DNA from: Nymphaea colorata
Lineage: Eukaryota; Streptophyta; Magnoliopsida; Nymphaeales; Nymphaeaceae
NCBI RefSeq assembly: GCF_008831285.2
Contig: NC_045140.1
Location: 9,174,505 to 9,238,504, forward strand
DNA: 64,000 bases
Direction: 5' to 3'
Positions 37,031 to 49,900 of the stretch are shown one piece after another. The number at the start of each line of letters is the position of its first letter. Position 1 is the stretch's first letter. The position numbers were made by a program, and so were the translations under genes. The notes below the pieces were generated by a model. It was not told the DNA's origin. It saw only the letters and a program-made list of their open reading frames with translations, and ran no database searches.

Positions 37031-39900
37031 GTTGCCTTTGTCACATCTGATCTTAGGAAAGGTGAGGTTCTTTGCTGTTAAGCAATCGTTAGACCAATTT
37101 ATGATTGTTAGCGTTGTGGTAGTCCTTATATACATATCTAAATTTAGTGGGAAGGAGACAAAGAGTTCGCTATACTAATAATTTGTGTAGCTGAAGTCGG
37201 CTCGGCTCATTTTGGTCAAGTATTTTGTAGCTGACTTATTTAATAACGAATAAAACTTGTTCAGACAGCTTGTCGCATAAATTTTGTGAGTGATAGAATG
37301 AACCGATCAATCCTAAACTCGTTTCAAGATTGATCTAGAGTACCCATTTTGTATGGATTGGCTCAAATTTGAAAATTTATATAAAAAATAACAAGTAGGT
37401 TGACTTAGCTATGACGTGAAAAAAGAAACAGAAACACGTATGTCGCAAACTAAATTGTCCTTCAAAATGTTCGTACAATTTTTTCAATTGCATATGAGGT
37501 ATAAAAATCTGTTCCTTTTGCTGTTTATAATATGGTAGGTGCAATTTTGAAAGACAACTATATATATCTCTCTCTCTCTCTCTACTCCACACGCAGCTTG
37601 ATAAATTACATCGGGCTATGTATGTGAGACATTGAACTATAGGAATCCAATAACCTTACAAACACAAATTCGCACACGCACACAACACTTGAATAGCACA
37701 TTAGTAGCTTATTTGATGAAACATCCTAGATAGCGATGTCAACGGATTATATTCAAATGAAAGATACCATTATCATATCCAATTATCTGGATATCCACAT
37801 TCAAATGAGATTGAAGAGTTTATACCATGTTGGAATCCGAAATTTAGATTAGAAGTTTGAATCTAATCCAAGTTTAAGCTTTAAATTCACAACTGAAATT
37901 GGATTGGACTTTTAAATGCACAACCAAATCCATGTACTGCATTATTATATTAAAATTTGACTTTCAAAATGTAGGAATATTGGATTCAGATATTTGATTT
38001 TGTTCAATAATTAAAATAATATGTTCATATGTTGGAAAATGCTGTTGCCATTAGGTAGTCCTAAATGCTGTTAGAAACGAAACCGTTCAGTTTCATTCCA
38101 AAGGAAGAGCTCAGTGGTGTTAAATTTAAACGACCTCGAGGTTGGGCCAGCCAATTTGAAGTTGGGAGCTTATAGCACAAGAAAAGGGATCCTAATTGGA
38201 TGATTAAATTGATAAAATTTTCAACTAGTTTTGTCTAAAGACATATTATAAAAAAGGATGATAAAATTGCTCAAGGGCACCTACATCATCGCTTGGTTAG
38301 TGAATGTACACACACGTACTTTAACTAACCCACTCAATTAATTGAGATCGGATTTACTGGAGATCGGCTTGTCGAATAGAGAAAATTGAGTGCCAGTGGA
38401 GCTGGGAAAAGGAAAACTTATTGGAGGTCTCACACACACATATGTATATATATAAATATATATGTTGCAAAGATGAAAAAAATATTTTTTTGTTTTGAAA
38501 ATGCAAAAAACAATTTCTTTCTTGAAAAAATAAAACATGAGTCCCCTGTTAAAGCAGCAAACAAGTATACGGAATCGGAATTGAATGGAAAAAGTGATCG
38601 ATTAGAACCATAGGCCTCCATGCCCCCACCGGTGTCCCCTCATTTGCCTTTGCCCATTAATGGCAGGTGCAATTCTATTGCATCATGCCACGTCTCCGTT
38701 TTTTACTTAATTTAATTAGTGGATCCTGCCTATTTCAAAATCATTAGTCTTAAATTCTATGGTAGTTCTGCAACATCTCTGATTGTCCAGTTTAGAACAG
38801 CTTATCAATTCCTCAATAAAAGTGTATTAGATCCAACCTGATTTGGGAATACGTGGATCCATTATGGAGGCGTAAACGCTCGTCTGCCTTTTCTCGGGCC
38901 TGTTTGATTGGGCATGATATTTTCATGTAAATAAAATTCAAATTTTTGAAAAAATTTTCTTGTTCATTAGACTTGGGATGAAAAAAGTGAACGTTGCGTT
39001 GGTTTTCAAAAAGTTTTTTTTTTCAAAAATTTCTTTCAATCTCAAGGGGTGGAAATTGATTTTCAAGATGAAAAAAGTTTCCGTTGGATTCTCAACAATG
39101 CTTAATCCAACTATTTTGTTTCTTCTTCTTTCATTCTTATCAAACTCTTAAAAATTTATTTCTTGAACATAAACCCAAGTACAACAAACACAAAAAGGTT
39201 TTGAAAATTTGGATTTTGTTACCAATTCACCAATTCCAAAAATAAATTTTTAGAAACTTCTTTTCGTTTCTATATTTCCAAGGCATCAAACGAACTCTAA
39301 TCACTTTTCAGCTCCTTTGCTGAATTTAGTAAATACAAAGCAGGTTGTTTGTTATAATATTTTACCTATGATAATGGAATGCTCAATTTTTCGAGGACAA
39401 GGACAAGTGGCAAGTATTACTTAGTGGCAAGTATTACTTAGTGGCAAGTAGCACATTGTGACCTGTTGTGAGGTGGTTTGTACTTTTCATTCTATTATTG
39501 CAGATGAAATAAGATGACACAAACGTTTTTTACTAGTGGATTGCCTAACATCTTTTACAATCAAAATTGATAGATCTCCTCTCTTTTTTCCTATGAATAA
39601 TGAAAAGAAATTATCATGTACAATTCTTAAAAAAACTATACCTTTTAGGAACACTCTCAAATGAGAGGTTCAATTTATTTATAATAATGAAAAGAAATAT
39701 CATATATAATTCTTCATAAAAGTAGAGCTTTTACGAGCACTCTCAAATAAGAGTTTCGGTTAAATTTACTTTAGCCTGAACGAGGAAAAAAAAATACATA
39801 GTTAGTTAGTTGAAAACGGTAAATGCCAGTACCTACGGAGAATAGTATCCATCGAGTTTTTTTAAGTGACTCGTTAAAAAAAATTATCAGTCGGTTTTTG
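37031..39900. other. intergenic between the gypsy remnant and the RecA gene
   Basis: AT-rich. It contains a (TC)n microsatellite near 37566-37583 and a CA/TA-rich stretch near 38430-38462. A short triple repeat, AGTGGCAAGTATTACTT-like, lies at 39408-39450. No gene seen. Confidence 0.5.
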
Positions 39901-39956
39901 ACAATTATAAGCAAACCATGAGCTTGAAACTGAAAACTGTACGGACTACAAGGAGG

Positions 39957-39962
39957 TATAAA
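39957..39962 (+). promoter_or_regulatory. putative TATA box of the RecA gene
   Basis: TATAAA in GGAGGTATAAACCCTGG, 222 bp before the start codon. This implies a transcription start near 39990 and a leader of about 190 nt. Confidence 0.5.
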
Positions 39963-40039
39963 CCCTGGGGTGTCCTCGCCCCTCGGTCAAGCAATTCAAA
40001 CGAGAGAGAAGCTCCGCGTGAGGAGAGGTGGCGGAGGGA

Positions 40040-40048
40040 AAACCCTAA
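40040..40048 (+). promoter_or_regulatory. telo-box AAACCCTAA upstream of the RecA gene
   Basis: Perfect AAACCCTAA 136 bp before the ATG. Telo-boxes are frequent near the starts of plant genes for translation and DNA replication or repair and are linked to expression in dividing cells. A second partial match (TATAAACCCT) overlaps the TATA region. Confidence 0.55.
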
Positions 40049-40183
40049 AGGGGAGGACGAAGCGTTTCCCGCGCGCGAAACAGCAAGGAGGGAATCGCTT
40101 CGCCTCTTCCGATTCCCCTCTGCGACTCTGATTCTGGTCCCTCTCCGGTCCCTGAGAAGTCCGAAGAAGGCGGAGGACCAACC

Positions 40184-40910
40184 ATGGCCAGGATGTTGAT
40201 GAGCGCTTCTCGGCTTTCCTCTCTGCTTCACCCCAGGGTCTCTCTATCTCTCTCTCTCTCTCTCTGCGGTTTGGTCCTTCTGAGTAGTAACACACAGTTG
40301 GTGTCGTTAAGGCGTAAAAATGGAGTTTCTTGACTTCTTCATTCCGTTGGGCGTTAGCTGTCTAGTGCATAGTAGAAGTCAACGCTTTTGTCTTCCCTCT
40401 TGGGCATTTAGGCTACTTGAAAAGTAAGTTTCTGGAGCGATTGTTGGAGAGAATGGTTGCAGAATCGCCTAATGGCAGTGAATTTGATCACAGTTGTGGG
40501 GTCTTGATGTTTTTTTGTTGCTGTAGATGGATTGCATGTTGCGATTCTATACTTCTTTGTTTGTGTTAGATTACCTGATTGTTTTGTTATTTTCTGGAGT
40601 CTAAGAAACTTGTATGCCTGGAGAATTTTGTGCCTTGGACATGGATTGAAGCTCTTTCTGTAGTATTTCTTTTTCTTTTCCTGCTTCTTGTTGCCGATTT
40701 TAGGCATTTGGAATGTTGGCTTCTCACTTCTCAGATTGTGTAAATGTTCCTGTGTCTATGTTGCTTGGTGTGGTAAGATATTTCAGAAGTATCTAAAATG
40801 TGTTTAAGTAGTAGCCCTTCAGTGCAATGGAAGTTCAAACTTCAAACATAATTTATCGACTTTGATTTGGAGTTGCGTCATTTTTTAGTGAATTCCAATA
40901 AACAAACTGG

Positions 40911-40956
<46 letters not shown>

Positions 40957-43900
40957 GTGGCTTGAATATGAGGCTAGTACACATGCTATGTAAATGCAGA
41001 ATTCTTGTAAAAACGACGCTTTTGCAATCTTTTGTGTCATATCCCCAAACTTAGATATCTCTTGCTGTGTGATTTTTTGGTTGCAGATATACAGACCGGT
41101 GACCATTTCAGCATCTGCTTTACAATTCCGTAACTTTGCTAAACCAGGTTATAAACTTACTCTTGATATGAAGCTGTTAACAGTATAACTCTGAGAACTA
41201 CTTTTTTGAGAATTATATAGTAATTTCCGTCAGGGAGTAAGGTATGCTTTTGTCAATTCTAGCACGGAAGAAGTGTAAATCAGATGGAAGTGATCCTGGA
41301 GAAGACAAGATGTCTGAGAAAGAATTGGCTCTTCAGCAGGCCTTGGACCAAATAGCTTCTTCCTTTGGAAAAGAAGCAATTATGTGGCTTGGTCGTTGTG
41401 CTGGTCATCGAGTCGTACCTGTAATTTCTACCGGATCATTTGCACTAGATGCGGCATTGGGGATTGGAGGACTTCCGAAGGTATTCTCTAGCTCTGCAGT
41501 TGTAGTTTCTGGAGTTTTTCAACAATGGCTTATAGATGTGTTTGATCGCTACTGTTGTGCCTAGTTGCTCATCTTTTTGATGCATCCATCTTTGAGTATG
41601 TTTACGCTAAAATATCTGCGGCTTGGGCTGATGACTGGTGCAGGCTGATTGTTGATATTTGCAAATTTTATGATGTGCGTGGTTTCTTCTGTTTTTTTTT
41701 TCCATAAATGAATGCTTAAAAGTTAAAACCTTATATGTTGAAGAAATGCAAAGCAATAAAGTGCTCATCATTTTTAGGGACTCATCTTAGTCATGAATAT
41801 AAGGATAAATTATTTAATATGAGTCATTGAGTTGTTAGGAAATAAGTTATCTTGTTGATATCATAGCTAGGTTAGGTTTTACATTTTTTACATTTTATTT
41901 TTATTTTTATGTATTTTATTATTTCTTTTATTTTTATTTTTCTTTTCTTTTCTTTTCCTTTTCTTTTTCTTTTCTTTTCTTTTTCTTTTCTTTTATTTTT
42001 CCTTTTCATTTTCTTTTTCTTTTTGTTTCCCCTTTGTTCTAGCCGTTGGGAGTTCCAACGGCTCCTTTATGAGCCGTTGGAACCTCCAACGGCTAGAACA
42101 GCCCTCTCTTCCTTCTCTCCTTCACTCTTATTGCTTGTATATATTCTTGGGCTGCCTCTTGTACAAAGTATGCTGTTTTACACAGCCATTTGACATTCAT
42201 TCAATAAGATTGATATATTTCCAAGTGGCCTTAGTGCCTTTTTCTATCATATTCTTCTTTAGTGACTATTATAGTCACATTTATATGGTATCAGAGCCAG
42301 TGGGCTGCATGTTGGAAAGCTTTTATAAGCTGTTTTTTTGCTGTTTATGCTACTGGACTGTTGAAGAAAATTTTCAGACGAGGCCATTGTTGCTGATCAA
42401 CATTTCTTGAAGACCTTATTATTGTTGCTCACCAACTGTTTGGTGAAATTTCTAGAAGGACTTCCTCTTTGTTTGTCGTGGAGATTGTTACTTAAAATCT
42501 TGCTCTTATGGAGGACTCCAAAGTCTTGATCGAAGGAGGAAGTTATCATGCTCCGTACAAGCTTGATGGAACCAACTACACTCTATGGGCAAAATGCTTG
42601 GAGATGCATATCAAAGGGAAATATTTATAGGGTTTCATAAGAGGTACGTCTACCCCTCCTTCTCTAAGTTGACCAAAATTGAAAATGGAGTTGAGAAAGA
42701 CTTGAATGTAGAAGAGAGAAAAAATGCCATGGATGAATACTATAAAAAATTAGATGATTGGGAGGCCAAAAACTCTAGAATTAAAGAATGGATTTACAGA
42801 AGTATAGAACCTAGAATTGCCCAAAATCTCATGTATTATGAAAGAGCAAGTGAAGTTTGGGAATATCTCAAGGGAATGTTTACCCAAAAAGATATGGCCC
42901 GTAATATCTCTTGATTCAAAAAGCCCAAAGTATCAAGCAAAGTGAGAATAATGTTAGAGATTATTTTATGGAAATCTCTAGTGTATGGAATGAGTTAGAT
43001 CAACTTGCTCCCAAACTAGGATTGGATTGTAAGTGTCATGAGATTAGAAGAGAAGAAGTCGATGAATTTAGGTTTTTTCAATTTCTTCAAGGTCTACGAC
43101 CCGAATTTGAACAAATTAGGTCAGCCCTACTTTCTTTAGCCTCTCCTCCACCCATTCATGAACTTCTTACGATGTTAAGCGGTGAAGAAACTAGAATGAA
43201 ATTATCCAAAGAATTAGATAGTGTTCTTATTTCCAAACAAGAAGAAGAAAAAGTTTTAGCCACCTCTAGACCCGGGAACGACCCGGGAACAACATCAAAT
43301 CTTTTAGACCTCCTCACTTTAAAAACCAAAATAGAGGGGAATTTAAGGTTGTTTGCCACTTTTGTCATGAACCGGGTCACATTAGACCTAGTTGTCCAAA
43401 GTTGAATAACAATCAAGGACAACCACGAAACTATGGAGGAAATCTTTTCAAAGGAGGAGCTTCATATCCTCAAGGAGGGCAACACAACCGTGGAAGTGGA
43501 ACTTCATATTCACAAGGTGGGCAATACAACAATAGTCAATTTGACCAAAGGAAGGTTGCAAATGTTGCAAATGAAGGATGTGATCTCTCTTCAATCTCCA
43601 CAACGTTGAATCAAATCATGTCGGTGCTTCAACCTATGATCAAAGAGTCGAATCCCGAAGCACTAGCAACAACGACATCTACCTCCAACACTCCCGGTAT
43701 GTTTTCTTGGCTTTTAGATTCCGGTGCATCTTTTCATATGACACTAAATATATCATCTTTGACCAATTTTGAACAAGCAAGAAAAGAATCTAATGTAGTT
43801 ACTGCCGATGGAACATCTTTGAATGTTAAAAGGATCGGAGATTTTGAAAAAGAATTTGGAAAACAAAAGTTCTTTGTTCCAAAAGTTAGTTATGTCCCTA

Positions 43901-46900
43901 GACTTAATCTTAACTTACTTTCTGTATCTCAAATTTTAGATCTTGGTTTTAACATCGTTTTCTCATCAAATAAATGTTTGGTGCAGGATCACCAAACCGG
44001 GAGATTGATTGGGGAATGTTTTAGAAAAGGGAACCTTTACTACATAGACAATTTATGCATCCCCAAGGAAAAGTTTTGTCACTATGTGAAAAATGTGGAC
44101 ATTAATGTTTGGCATCAAAGATTAGGTCATCCAAACATTAGAAAATTGTCTATGATGAGTCCTACCAAGGACGTTTGTATTGAGAATTTCAAATGTAATG
44201 ATTGTATACATGGAAAAATGAAATCCTTATCTTTTGGACAAAGAAGCTTCTTTTCCTCTTTTCCCTTTGAACTTGTTCATTCTGATGTGTGGGGGCCCTC
44301 TCCTATCATGTCAAAAGGAGGGCTATCGTATTATGTGATATTTGTTGATGATTTCACTAGATATTGTTGGATATATTTCTTAAGATACAAATCTGAGGTT
44401 TTTGACATGTTCAAAAATTTTCACAACTTAGTACAAACACAGTTTAATGCTAAATTAAAAATCCTAAGGACTGATTCTGGAGGCGAATACATTTCAAATG
44501 AGTTCAAAAGATATTTAGAAAACTATAGAATAGTCCATCAAAAATCTTGTCCAAGAACACCTCAACAAAATGGACTTTCTGAAAGAAAACATAGGCACAT
44601 AATTGAAACAACTATAACTCTTCTTATTGCAAAAAATGTGCCTAAAAACTTTTGGGCCGAAACAACCCTAGCCTCTGTATATCTCATAAATAGAATGCCT
44701 TCAAAAGCTTTAAATAATACAACCCCTTTTGAAAAATTATTCAAATATGAATCTGATTTGAAAAGGCTTCGTGTTTTTTATTGCAAATGTTTTGTTCTTA
44801 ATGACAAGGCTGATAAACTAAGTTCAAAGGTTATTGAGTGTGTTTTCATTGGTTATTCTGAAACACAAAAAGACTACAAATGTTATGATCCAGTCAAAGA
44901 CAAGATCATAGTTTCAAGAAATGTAAAGTTTTGTGAAGGCGAAAATGGATTCAAAATTTGTGGAGAATCACAACACAACAATGATTATTCCTTTTTATTT
45001 AAATATCTCTCTCAATGTGATGATGAAATGCATGATGTTGATGATAGTAACACTGATGATAATGATAACGGAGTAGCTAAGGATATAATCACATATCATA
45101 GAAGAAACCAACAACAAGATGTTGATGAAGGAGAACATCATGAGACTATTGATCTCCAACCAACTCCACAAAGTGAAGAAAACCTTAGAAGATCTACTAG
45201 AAATGTAAGACAACCCAATAGGTTTGTGTCATATGAAACTTTCACCCCAACTCATAGAGCTAGAATTAATGTCATTCACTCTCACTTTGAACCTTCTATT
45301 TTTAATGAAGCCTCTAAATATATTGAATGGAAGAATGTCATGATAAAAGAATTAGATGCCTTGAGAAAAGCCCAAACTTGAGAAATACAAGACTTACCTA
45401 TATGAAAAAAGACTATTGGATGCAAGTGGGTTTACAAGGTGAAGACTAGAAGTGATGGATCTTTAGAAAGATATAAAGCCAGACTTGTTGCCAAAGGTTA
45501 CGCTCAAGAATATGGTATTGACTATGAGGAAACCTTTCCTCCTGTAGCTAGAATGACTACCTTTAGGACCCTTATTGCTTTAGCATCTATTAAAAACTGG
45601 AATATCTACCAAATGGACGTTAAAAATGCCTTTTTAAATGGAGATCTTATGGAAGAAGTTTACATGGAAGTACCACCAGGGTTGTCAGTTCCGCAAAGAA
45701 AGGTTCTTAGACTTAATAAGGCTCTTTATGGCCTCAAACAAGCTCCTAAAGCTTGGTTTGACCGTTTTTACTTTGTTATTTCTGATTATGGATTTCATTC
45801 ATGTTTAACTGACACTGCCTTGTTTGTTAAGAATACTAATGCAGGTATAATCCTCCTACTGTATGTTGATGACATGATCATTACAGGTAGTGATAAGAAA
45901 GGTATTAGAGAATGTAAAAAATTGTTACAAAGAACTTTTGAAATGAAAGATTTAGGTTTTCTAACGTATTTCTTGGGTATTGAGGTTGCATATTCCACTA
46001 GAGGATATTTTTTGTCACAAACTAAGTTTGCTGCAGAGATCATTGCTAAATCAGCCATAACAGATGAGAAGGTCATAGAAACTCCTGAAGCAGTAGGAAA
46101 CAAAATGAAGATTGATGATGGAGTTCCACTTACCAATCCCACTCCTTACCGACAGCTTGTGGGTTCCTTAATGTATCTTAGCATCACTCGGCCTGACATT
46201 GCTCATGCAGTTCATACTGTGAGTCAATTTCAACATGTTCCATCAACCGTTCATATGGGAGCTGTTCTTCATATCATTAGATATATTAAGGGAACAATAA
46301 ATAAGGGAGTATTTATGTCTTTCTCTTCCCCTTTAAACTTGATTGCTTATACTGATGCTGATTGGGGAGGAGATCCAAATGATAGACACTCAACTACTGG
46401 TTTTTGTGTTTTTTTAAGGGAATCACTCATCTCATGGAAGTGCAAGAAACAACAGAAAGTCTCTCTATCCACTACTGAAGCTGAATATCGAGCCATGACT
46501 TCTACAACTATGGAAATTGTGTGGCTTCGTCAAATGCTTCTTGATATGGGAACAAGAATAGAAGAACCTACTGATTTGTGCTGCGATAACAAGAGTTTTA
46601 TCTACATTGCCAAGAATCAAACATTTCATGAATGAACAAAACATATAGAGATGGATTGTCACTATGTTCGTGAAGAATTTTTGAACAAGACCATCAAACT
46701 TTCATATGTCTCCTCCGAGTTTCAGCTGGCTGATTTCTTCACGAAGCCTCTATGTTCTCCCAGATTCAACTTTCTTTTAGATAAACTTTCGGTGTTACCA
46801 CCGTAAGTTTAAGGGGGGGTGTTAGGAAATAAGATATCTTGTTGATATCATAGCGAGGTTAGGTTTTACATTTTTTACATTTTATTTTTATTTTTATGTA

Positions 46901-49900
46901 TTTTATTATTTCTTTTATTTTTATTTTTCTTTCCTTTTATTTTCCTTTTCTTTTTCTTTTCTTTTCTTTTTCTTTTTTATTTTTCCTTTTCCTTTTCTTT
47001 TTCTTTTTGTTTCCCCTTTGTTCTAGCCGTTGGGAGTTCCAACGGCTCCTTTATGAGCCGTTGGAACCTCCACCGGCTAGAACAGCGCTCTCTTCCTTCT
47101 CTCCTTCACTCTTATTGCTTGTATATATTCTTGGGCTGCCTCTTGTACAAAGTATGCTGTTTTACACAGCCATTTGACATTCATTCAATAAGATTGATAT
47201 ATTTCCAAGTGGCCTTAGTGCCTTTTTCTATCATATTCTTCTTTAGTGACTATTATAGTCACATTTATATGAGTCTGCTGTAAATGTTGTTTTGTTGGTA
47301 TATTTCACCTCATTGGCTCCTAAGGACCAAGACAAAAGTTAAGCGTGGTTAGTGATATTGACTATTCTTTTAGCAAATATTTTTAGTACAGAAACCTTAA
47401 GTTACTATGTGTTGGGAACAATGATTCAGAAATGTAGTCAACATGTAGGTAGTCGTGTTGCTTAGCTTCATGATTAGTGTTATTGCTGATGGCTTCTGTA
47501 TTTATGTTCTATCGTTTAGCTGGTAACTTGGTATTTACATTTATCCTTTGCAATATCAACTGATAACTTCTTGATCTCCTTGTGTTTCTCAATTCACCTT
47601 TGGCTCCATTTAACTCAATGTCTTTTAATGGTCTTACATAGGGGCGTGTAGTCGAAATATATGGCCCAGAGGCATCAGGTAAAACAACCCTCGCTCTCCA
47701 TGTGATTGCAGAAGCTCAAAAGCGCGGAGGTAATTTTGAAGCTTTTATGGGAACATAAGAAGCCTGTTTTCTTTTTCTTGTAAAAATCAACCAAGAATTA
47801 ATGAATAAACAACTTTCTGACTTAAGTTGATTTGGCAGTTTTTCCTGTCAATTAGTGAACATAGACCGAACTACCTCATAGAACTTAATAATTGTTTGTG
47901 TTCCTAACAGACAATAGTCAATTTATTAATCATATGTTCTAACGTTTCTTTTCAGGCTATTGTGTTTTTGTTGATGCTGAGCATGCACTTGACCCAGCAC
48001 TAGCGGAGGCTATTGGTGTGAAAACAGAGAACTTATTGTTGTCACAACCTGATTGTGGAGAGCAGGCACTAAGCCTTGTTGACACATTGATTCGCAGTGG
48101 TTCTATTGATGTTGTTGTTGTAGACAGTGTAAGTTTGGGCACTCTGCATTACGTCTATCTGTTGAATGATTAATCTGTAGTGGGGCTCAGTGTTGCTTGT
48201 GCATAAAGTATTTTGCTTATATGATGAGCACCTGCTTATATGCAAACATGTATGTCTAGTTCCCACACATGAAATTGTTTCACAAGTTGATATGTGGTCC
48301 CAACTGGCAAACACTACAAGGCAGAGAATATCTTGTTATTTACAATCCCTCTGTGAGACATTAGCCTTGTGAATATGTCTTGACTCTTAGTGGGTGGATT
48401 TAGCCTGGGGGCTTAATTTCTACGTTTCCTTTTGATGAATCTTATCCTCAGATCATCTGACTGTATTTGCATACTGCATTCTTCTGTTCTAATCTCTTCT
48501 TTTTGTTCTTATACCTGCTTGAAGAGTGTTCCACAGGATTTATGTGCTTAAGCTTGTATATGTTGTAATCTACTTTGTATCATTGCTTTAATCATTTTTG
48601 ATAATCATCCAGTTTGGATTCAGGTTGCTGCTCTTGTACCAAAGAGTGAACTTGATGGTGAGATGGGTGATGCACATATGGCAGTACAGGCAAGACTGAT
48701 GAGCCAGGCCCTTCGCAAGTTGAGCCACTCATTATCTCTTTCACAGACAATTTTGATATTTATAAATCAGGTTAGCTGATCAATATGTTGCCAAAAAAAA
48801 GAAGCTACGGAAGTCCTAGTTTCTCATTAATTGTCTGGTACACCAAGTTTTTATTATCCACATTGTTTTCAATAGTTGGGGAACAAAGTTTAGGTTGAAT
48901 CAGTGGAAGAACCCCTTGTTTCTAAGCTATGTCAAGATCGAAAATTGTTGGGGGACTTCCAAGCATGGATAGATATTGCTGCATCGCACCCTGCACTGCA
49001 CATCCAAAAGGTTTAGTTGTCCACCCTCTGGCCCTCACTTTTTCTCCCTGTGACGTCTTGTAGGCTTGTGTCAGGCACAGTCGGTCCTTAAGGAAAGCAA
49101 TTTTTTAAAAAGTTTGCACTATTTTCTTTCTTTTCTCCCATTGACTCCTGAAGTATAATTGTTAATTCACTGGTGCACTCTGAAACTGATTAAAGATTCT
49201 TACCTGATATTCATATTCTGTTCCCCAGCTGTTGTGAGTCTGACATTTACAAGATAAATTCTGTGTTATCTGAGAACACAAATCAATTTTCATGTTCATT
49301 GACATGTTTTGCTATTTTAGGTGAGATCGAAGTTGAGCACATTTGGAGGATTTGGTGGGCCAACTGAAGTGACTTCAGGAGGAAATGCCTTAAAATTTTA
49401 TGCATCTATCCGCCTAAATATCAAACGCATTGGCCTAATTAAAAAAGGAGATGAGGTGAATGCCTTGCCTATCTAGCACCAGTAAGCTATCTGTATGGGC
49501 GAGTTCTATGGTCTTAATTGGTATTTGTAATTAACTATTCCTGTTTTCATTGAAAATGTAGGTTTTTTGTTCTATCCTCTGGCCTTTCTGAAGCAGGCTT
49601 ATATGATTTGAATATCATTAGAATGAGAAATGGTTTTTGTATTGATTTGTACCTTGTTTGAATATAATCCTTATTCTAGGATATGATGAATTAGTACTGT
49701 TTTAAATGAAAGTACTTTAAAGGAAATTTTCTTTGGGAGTTTTCTCGTGCACTGTAAAATGAAATATTGTTATGATGACTTTCCTTGGTTATTAATTAAT
49801 TTGAATTGATGATATGTGGTTTCTGATTTTTAAAGCTGACAGATGTAGTTGGGTCCTACAGTCATATTGCACAGTACAACTTATTTTGTTTGTAAGGGGA

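Larger units (their letters stand above)
41833..47269 (+). mobile_element. full-length Ty1/copia retrotransposon inside intron 3 of the RecA gene
   Basis: 5' LTR 41833-42285 (453 bp) and 3' LTR 46820-47269 (450 bp) enclose a primer site TGGTATCAGAGCC at 42286-42298, a gag-pol region, and a polypurine tract AAGGGGGGG at 46811-46819. The whole is flanked by a perfect 5-bp duplication TGAGT (41828-41832 and 47270-47274). LTRs begin TG and end TA, not CA. The LTRs differ by about seven substitutions and one small indel by eye. The element lies in the same transcriptional direction as the host gene. The coding region has several stops and frameshifts, so this copy cannot move by itself. Confidence 0.96.

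Noticed and set aside
41216-41241. Eight-base mini-exon GGAGTAAG in the RecA gene
   Set aside because: It would leave a following intron of about 21 nt, too short to splice; joining exon 2 directly to CACGG at 41263 fits phase and conservation.
41244-41262. ATG at 41244 as start of the RecA protein
   Set aside because: The acceptor AG at 41261-41262 joins in phase to exon 2, which supplies the organellar presequence; the ATG lies in the intron.
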